This document shows positions 58,401 through 64,000 of a stretch of 64,000 nucleotides of DNA, piece by piece (the stretch's first letter is position 1; the number at the start of each line of letters is the position of its first letter). The notes below the pieces were generated by a model. It was not told the origin of the DNA. It did no database searches and worked only from the letters and a program-made list of their open reading frames with translations. A program made the translations under genes and the position numbers. The stretch is from Luscinia megarhynchos (Eukaryota > Chordata > Aves > Passeriformes > Turdidae). The stretch is taken from positions 2,661,731 through 2,725,730 of the forward strand of contig CM067585.1 of the NCBI GenBank assembly GCA_034336665.1, written 5' to 3'.

Positions 58401-59925
58401 ACAGAAGTTAGGAAATGGTAAATTACTCTACTGTAGAGAGGCTCCAACTCATTCATACAACACATGGAAACCCATTTATAGTGTCTTCTGATATACTCAA
58501 CTCAAAATTCATTCAACATTTAGGTATTTCCAGGGCGAAGTTTTGAGAAGTTATAAATACTTCCTAAGTCATTAACTACTTGGGAATTCCTATTGCACAC
58601 ATCTGTGACAGTTTTTCAAACAAATAATTTGAAAAGCAACAATTTTTCAATTGGGTTGTTGCACAACCCAATAATGCAGAGTTCCCCAGGAGTCATAACT
58701 GCTGCTGAGGCCAAGAGAAGAGCTGAGGAAAACACAAAAGCTGCAGGCAAACACTGCAGGAATTGCAGCAGCTTGGGAACTGCAGGACCTCAAGCTCAGC
58801 AATGTTTAAACACAGCAGGGAGAATGCACCAGCAGATCACTGCTTCTGTGGCAAAAGCTGGATAGCAGAACTCCGCAAGTAAGAGGGATCACACCATGAC
58901 AAGGAAAACCCCTCAAACACAGTAGGTTCAGCTGAACAAGCCTGAAGGTTTGCAGGCTGAGAAAGTCACTACGCTCATGCATTTTTAAAAGTAACTTATT
59001 ATGAAACCACTGACTTGAGGCACATGAATTGTGATTCTCAATTAAACATACCTTATTCAGCTTCCAGAGTTTAAGATAATCCACAACAGACAAAACTGCA
59101 GGAAACCAAACAAGTGGCAGATAAGATTTTCATGATTATCATTATCCTAACCACTATGTTAACTGTTAATTACCAGTTGGAGGTTACTACACTACATGTT
59201 AAGTGTATCACAGAGGCTGAGCTAGCTCTATTCTGAAAGCAAACTCCACCGTGACTCTGTTTGATGCTCCATCAAGGGCTAGCTCCAGGCTGGAAACCAT
59301 GCAGCCACACCATGCACCACAACAACCAAACTAACAGGGCACTGTGCTGCAGCTGGCTGTACGTAAAGCTCCAGCAACTCTGCACAGCATTCCCAGAACC
59401 AGGAACACCCAACAGAGCCGATCTGGATCCAACCTCGCTTGAGAGGCCCAAGCATCCTAACAGACTGCACCAGCAGGTAAAGCCATCCGAGAGCGATGCA
59501 GGTGTGCAGAACTGCGCCCTGGGGAAGCCTGCACAGGCTGAGCCCGGCCCTCCCGCGGCCATCGGTGAGCCCTGGGCATGTCTCTGAGCCCGGGCTGCCT
59601 CTGGCCACTGCTCAGCGCCTGGGCGAGCCCAGGGAGCCGGGCAGTGCCCCCCGCCCCTCCTGCCTTTCCCCCAGCGGCGAAGCAGCCGGCATAGCCGGGC
59701 ACACCCCGCCGGGCTCGGGGGCGGCCAGACAGGGTCCGGCCCCGCGCCCCGGTCCTGCCGCGGCCCCTCGGGCCCGCGCTCGGGCAGGCAGCGGCAGAGC
59801 ACACGCCGAGCACACGCCTCGGCCTCACCGCCCGCGGCCCCGGCCCGCCGGTCCCAGCCAGAACCCGTGAACAGCACCGGGGGCTGCGAGGGTGCTCCGT
59901 GCGCAGGGCCCGAGCGGGTTCTTAC

Positions 59926-59969
59926 CGAGAGGCGGCTCCGGAGCCGGGCCCGGGGCCCGCAGCGGACAT
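59926..59969 (-). other. Upstream ORF start in EYA3 exon 1 (16 codons across the splice)
   Basis: An ATG at 59969-59967 in a GCC-ATG context opens MSAAGPGPGSGAAS. It continues across the inferred splice to exon 2 with Arg-Thr and stops at TGA (47039-47037), before the EYA3 ATG. It would restrain EYA3 translation if exon 1 starts upstream of it. Its use is an inference. Confidence 0.45.
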
Positions 59970-60010
59970 GGCAGCGGCGCCCGCGCTCCCCGCCCGCCGC
60001 CGGAACAGAG
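59926..60010 (-). other. EYA3: EYA3 noncoding first exon (3' boundary 59926)
   Basis: A GTAAGA donor sits at 59925-59920 on the minus strand inside the CpG island. The next EYA3 acceptor on that strand is at 47044, so intron 1 is about 12.9 kb. The 5' end is only estimated. Confidence 0.65.
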
Positions 60011-60045
60011 CGCGGCGCCGGCAGTGGCGTCACGGCCCGGGGCGG

Positions 60046-60147
60046 GACCGCGGGGCTGAGGGGACCGCGGGGCTGAGGGGACCGCGGGGCTGAGGGGACC
60101 GCGGGGCTGGGGGGACCGCGGGGCTGGGGGGACCGCGGGGCTGAGCC
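60046..60147 (+). repeat. 17-bp G-rich minisatellite upstream of EYA3 (6 copies)
   Basis: Units of GACCGCGGGGCTGAGGG start at 60046, 60063, 60080, 60097, 60114 and 60131. Runs of four or more G are separated by four to five bases throughout, which fits G-quadruplex folding of the plus strand, the EYA3 template strand. It lies just upstream of the EYA3 first exon. Confidence 0.95.
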
Positions 60148-60376
60148 GGGCTGACCGAACCGGGGCGGTGTGGGAGCCGCCGCTGCGGGTCTGGGCGCTG
60201 CCGCCTTCCTGAGGCCGCCCCTCCGCTCACTCTCCCCGCGGGTATTTCAATAGAAGGGACCCGGCCTACCCGGCTGGGTGCCACTAACGCCGCTCCATCA
60301 CTGCCCTCCTCAGCCGGGCAGGGGAGAGAAAGCAGAATGAAGGCAGATGGGATGAGAGCAAGGCAGGAGAGATCTG

Positions 60377-61560
60377 TTATCCAGCACCGGTATGACAGAC
60401 GTGACCTGGCTGGGGGTATGCGTTTAATTTATTGCGAGAGAAGTCAGAGTAGGCTAATGGGAAATAAATCCACATCTTAATCCCCCACCCCTCCCTGCTT
60501 GTCGGACTCGGCTGTGTTCCCGATTCTCTCCCTCCTGCCCCCGTTACAGGAGACGGGGAATGGGCGATCACACACTCGGCTTCCCTCAAGGGAGTTTTCT
60601 CCCTCAGAGTTTTCCCCGCTCCAGCACGGGCTATTTCCCGCCGTGTCAGTATTTCAGGAACAGACGGCTCTACTGCGGGTCCCCCATGGGGTCACAAGTC
60701 CCGCCAGCAAACCTGCTCCAGCACGGGCTTCTGTCTCCGCTGATCCTGCCAGGACCCTGCTCCAGCACGGGCTTCTCTCTCCGCTGATCCTGCCAGGACC
60801 CTGCTCCAGCACGGGCTTCTCTCTCCGCTGATCCTGCCAGGACCTTGCTCCAGCACGGGCTTCTGTCTCCTCAGGTCCTGCCAGGACCCTGCTCCAGCAC
60901 GGGCTTCTCTCTCCACTGATCCTGCCAGGACCCTGCTCCAGCACGGGCTTCTCTCTCCGCTGATCCTGCCAGGATCTTGCTCCAGCACGGGCTTCTGTCT
61001 CCTCAGGTCCTGCCAGGATCTTGCTCCAGCACGGGCTTCTGTCTCCGCAGATCCTGCCAGGATCTTGCTCCAGCACGGGCTTCTGTCTCCTCAGGTCCTG
61101 CCAGGACCCTGCTCCAGCACGGGCTTCCCAGGCGGTCACAGCTCCTCGGGCATTGCCGTGCTCCAGCGTGGGCTCCTCCAGGGGCTGCCGGGGCATCTCT
61201 GCACTCCCTGTCCTCCATGGGCTGCAGGGGAATCTCAGCCCCAGCACCTGGAGCAGCTCCTGCCCTCCTTCCCCACCGACGCTGGGCTCTGCAGGGATGC
61301 TTCTCTCAATTCTCACTCCCCTTTTTTTTTGGCTGCGAATTGCTCCTATGCAGTAACTGTTTTTCCTTTTTTATTATGTTATCCCAAAGGTGCTGCCAGT
61401 ATCACTGATGGGCTCAGGTCCGACCTGGAGCCTAATGGTTTTGGCTTCATTAGACCCAGGGAAAGCTTCTGACAGCTTCTCACAGAAACCACCCCTGCAG
61501 CCCTCCCCACTCCTCGCCTCCTCCATTACTACAAAATCAATCCATTAAAATGGGTTGTCA
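60377..61560 (-). mobile_element. Songbird LTR-type repeat upstream of EYA3
   Basis: The order of boxes matches an LTR-retrotransposon family I remember from passerine genomes, read on the minus strand. These are CTTCTGACAGCTTCTCACAG, a TATA-like AT stretch near 61370, GGGCTGCAGGGGAATCTC, GTCCCCCATGGGGTCACAAG, and the TCTCTCCCTCCTGCCCC end. The ends are not resolved and no target duplication was found. A 44-bp minisatellite lies inside it. Confidence 0.55.
60715..61126 (+). repeat. 44-bp minisatellite inside the LTR-type repeat (10 copies)
   Basis: The core GCTCCAGCACGGGCTTC recurs exactly every 44 bp, from 60715 to 61111, ten times. Units differ mainly at TCCGCTGATCC versus TCCTCAGGTCC and at GACCCT versus GATCTT. 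The 44-bp period rotates the reading frame, so long ORFs across it are artefacts. Confidence 0.97.
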
Positions 61561-64000
61561 CATCACAGCACAGAGTTAATCATATACATTCCCCATATGC
61601 AGGTCAGAGGGGTCAGGGGGTTTTGTCTTGTTGGGTTTTGGAGAGCTCTAGCAGATTTTTCAGGAGTTGTTTCCAATCTGAAATTATTTCTTTCCCTTCT
61701 CTCTTAGCAGATAGAACTTTGCTGAGCCTTTAATTTCACTCCTCCCAAGAGTTCATGCAATGGTTTAAAAAAAAAAAAAGACACATTGAAGCTGTTTCAG
61801 TGTGGTACCAAGGCTTTCCCTCAAGTATAAATACAGAAAGATAAGAAGGTGGGAAAAGTTAAAGGGCAAACATGGGGAACACACTTTATTTAAAAAAAAC
61901 TTTTGAGGATCCATTTCATTGCAAGGTAAAGCAGAGTAATGCAACATTGCGGTAAGAAAAGAAAGTATTTCCAGCAACAGAAGTAGCAGTTTAGCCAGGT
62001 TTTTAGAAGTGCATTTTTACTGACTAGTTAGCGTAACATCTCCTGAAGTGGCTTTGGGGGCTTTCCCCTCTGCTTATCCTTTTCCTCAGATGCAAGTTTA
62101 TGTTTGTTCCCTGAGCCCACAGTGCTTGCTGTGGAATAAAGCCTGTTATGTACCCATGGTAAAGAGCTAGACTGTAAACTATTGGAAGCTTTCCAAGAAC
62201 CAGGAGCAGATCATGCATCTGCCAGCTTTAAGATTTAAAAATCCTTTCAGTTTCTTCCAAGAGCTGCCAAACTCGATCTATCAGGGCTTTAGGGTCTGTG
62301 AAATGAGAGCTCCACTATTGCTAGGAGCCAAGGGGGGAAAGCAGGTCCCCCCATCTGCCAGCTGTAAGAACTCCTCCTCCAGAATGTGCTCACAGAAACA
62401 GAGGCAGATTCCTCCAGCAAGCCACATTTAGGCTTTTAAATTACAGAAATTACTCCTTTCCTGTGTGCTGAGGCTCTGCAGATTCAGGGTGCATCTTTGA
62501 ACATACCTGAGAAGCATGAGGTACTGGCAAGTGTTGGTTGTGGGTGTTCTGCCAGTACTGGAGCAGAGCCCAGCACTAGGAGGGAGATGCATTCTTATTG
62601 TGATCAGACTCTTCCCTCTGGCACTGAGCCTGGAGTGCAGGGCTGGTCCTCACAATGGCCTTAGAAAAATAAACATCTTAGTTCTTTTCCTCACTGGCAC
62701 CAGCTGCCTGAGGAGCTCCAGGGGACACATCTGAAGGACTGTATTTCCACTGGGTACAGGCAGAGCAGCACATAGGTTCTGTCTTTGGAAAGACTTGAGC
62801 TTATTTCTCCTGTTCTCAGGGAGGTGTGGGAAGGCTGCTGTCCTGCACATAAATAATTGGTGTCATAGGTCAGATACACTCTTCCTGTCATCAACAGACT
62901 ATGTTTTTTAGGGAACCAACTACTGTTGTGAAAACAAGTAAGTTCCCTTGCCTGCCCAATTTCCTGTGCTAGATTGAGCAATTTGGGTCAGAAAAGGAAC
63001 CCCAAGTGTCTCATGACTGGTAACAGAACTCAGCACCCACGGAAAACCACTTTGCCCTGTGCCCCAGTGGACTGCATCCAGCCCTGGGTGGGGGTCTCCA
63101 GTGCTGTTGGAATGTGTGAATCATTTGTCTGTCAAGTGTCCTGACCTAACACTTGTTCTAGATCAAGAGCTAGTTAGCTTTGATTATTTGCAGCACAACT
63201 AGAAAGGCTGGAGGAAGGCATAATGTAATGGCTATAACCCTAATTTAAATAAATAAGTACAAAGGTACAAAGGTACAGAAGCATTTTAAGTTTTTTTTCC
63301 TTTTCATAATGCCCATGCTGACAGTAGCCCTCTGTTACCTGGAGCCTCCTGAGAAACACTGGGTGTCTGCAGACACATGCAGTCAGTCAGAAATTACCAA
63401 ACTGAGTGCATGAGGCCACTGGCTGGCCAGTTCTGCTCTCACACAGGAAGCCAGGCCAGGTTCCCTTTGGCCATAATGCTGATGTGGTGGAGGGAGGGGT
63501 AGAGATGTGCTGAGGCACTGCTAATTTCTCTTCCTTCCCTGCTTTACTGACCCAAGATCTGCAAGCAAAGATTCATTACTACTATTCACTACTGCTCCCA
63601 GACCTATATCAAGTTTCGATCCCAGCAGACCACGTGAGTCACTAAGAAAGGATGAAGGCATCAGAGGTGCAGTTGAGGAATTATGTGGACTGCATCCCTT
63701 ACAGCCACTCAAGAGCTTCATCAGCTCAGACTCTCTTCACAGGACCATGTAAGCTGCTTAGAAGCTGATGATAGAGCTCAATCTGTCCTTCCAGGTCTTT
63801 TAGAAGTCCCTTACAGCTGATACTGGGTCCACAGCAAGAGCTGTGAGGGCAGGCAGGGATGATGCTGTCTGGACCAACACAATGGATAATTTTGGTACAC
63901 TCAGCCTCTAGCTGCTCACTGCAGAGGCTCAGTGACACACTTCTTTCACGTTAAAGCAGGTCATCTGAGCTGCTCTCAGTGCCCATGAGGGCATCAGCCT
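61561..64000. other. Intergenic sequence right of EYA3; no gene supported
   Basis: The stretch is AT-moderate single-copy-looking DNA with a few simple tracts. Two adjacent minus-strand open frames at 63938-63726 and 63721-63521 are the only mildly coding-looking sequence. The first has a leucine-rich, helix-like end (KDLEGQIELYHQLLSSLHG), but no splice site or family could be matched. Confidence 0.4.

Larger units (their letters stand above)
47044..59925 (-). other. EYA3: EYA3 intron 1
   Basis: The intron is AT-rich, noncoding sequence between the CpG-island exon and the ATG exon. It holds the CR1 copy at 51270-52445, the E-box pair at 48.2 kb and the G/T tract at 50.2 kb. Short ORFs on both strands show no domain or codon pattern I could support. 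No RNA gene was recognised. Confidence 0.7.
59560..60290. promoter_or_regulatory. CpG island and promoter of EYA3
   Basis: A CpG-dense stretch covers the noncoding exon and its upstream side. It has no TATA box. A CGTCAC element (TGACG on the other strand) lies at 60028-60033. The minus-strand ORF of 253 codons that crosses it is a composition artefact. Confidence 0.7.

Noticed and set aside
59272..60033. Minus-strand ORF of 253 codons across the EYA3 CpG island
   Set aside because: It is driven by high GC content, rich in Arg, Gly, Pro and Ala, shows no domain, and overlaps the inferred promoter and noncoding exon.
60715..61126. CRISPR-like regular repeats
   Set aside because: The 44-bp units are contiguous with no unique spacers, and the context is a bird genome.
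60654..61316. Minus-strand ORF of 220 codons with repeated SWQDQRREKPVLEQ-like units
   Set aside because: It is the translated 44-bp minisatellite. The 44-bp period cycles three frames, so openness is no evidence of coding.

Overview
The window is vertebrate nuclear DNA, almost certainly from a bird and probably a songbird. Four intron-containing genes are readable exon by exon. The interspersed repeats are CR1 LINE fragments with the typical avian 3' end, plus LTR elements that look like passerine endogenous retroviruses. There is no sign of bacterial, phage or organelle sequence.

Layout from left to right. SMPDL3B, a GPI-anchored acid-sphingomyelinase-like phosphodiesterase, lies on the minus strand (coding exons between 6735 and 1244). 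RPA2, the 32-kDa subunit of the single-stranded-DNA-binding replication protein A, lies on the plus strand (7012 to 10970). These two genes are head to head across a CpG-island promoter of about 280 bp. XKR8, the caspase-activated phospholipid scramblase, is on the plus strand (12681 to 15810). EYA3, a haloacid-dehalogenase-type tyrosine phosphatase and transcription co-activator, fills most of the rest on the minus strand (coding 46981 to 20198, noncoding first exon near 59.9-60.0 kb). XKR8 and EYA3 are tail to tail and appear to share one compact two-way polyadenylation signal at 16982-16996. From 61.5 kb to the right edge no gene could be supported.

All 35 coding exons and their splice sites were placed by hand, and the phases join consistently. 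RPA2 gives 271 residues, XKR8 410 and EYA3 573. SMPDL3B would give 468 residues, but its first exon appears to lack one base, so the literal frame stops in exon 2. The genes do not form a pathway: they cover DNA replication and repair (RPA2), membrane lipid handling (SMPDL3B, XKR8), and transcription with DNA-damage signalling (EYA3).

I found no undescribed multi-gene system. The points of most interest are regulatory and structural: the SMPDL3B frameshift, evenly spaced CCAAT boxes in the bidirectional promoter, loss of classic phosphorylation sites in the RPA2 N terminus, a minisatellite of Sp1-like sites in front of XKR8, a minisatellite that contains the XKR8 intron-1 splice acceptor, the shared poly(A) signal, a solo LTR with a 5-bp target duplication in an EYA3 intron, a G-quadruplex-prone array at the EYA3 promoter, and a paired CACGTG element in EYA3 intron 1.
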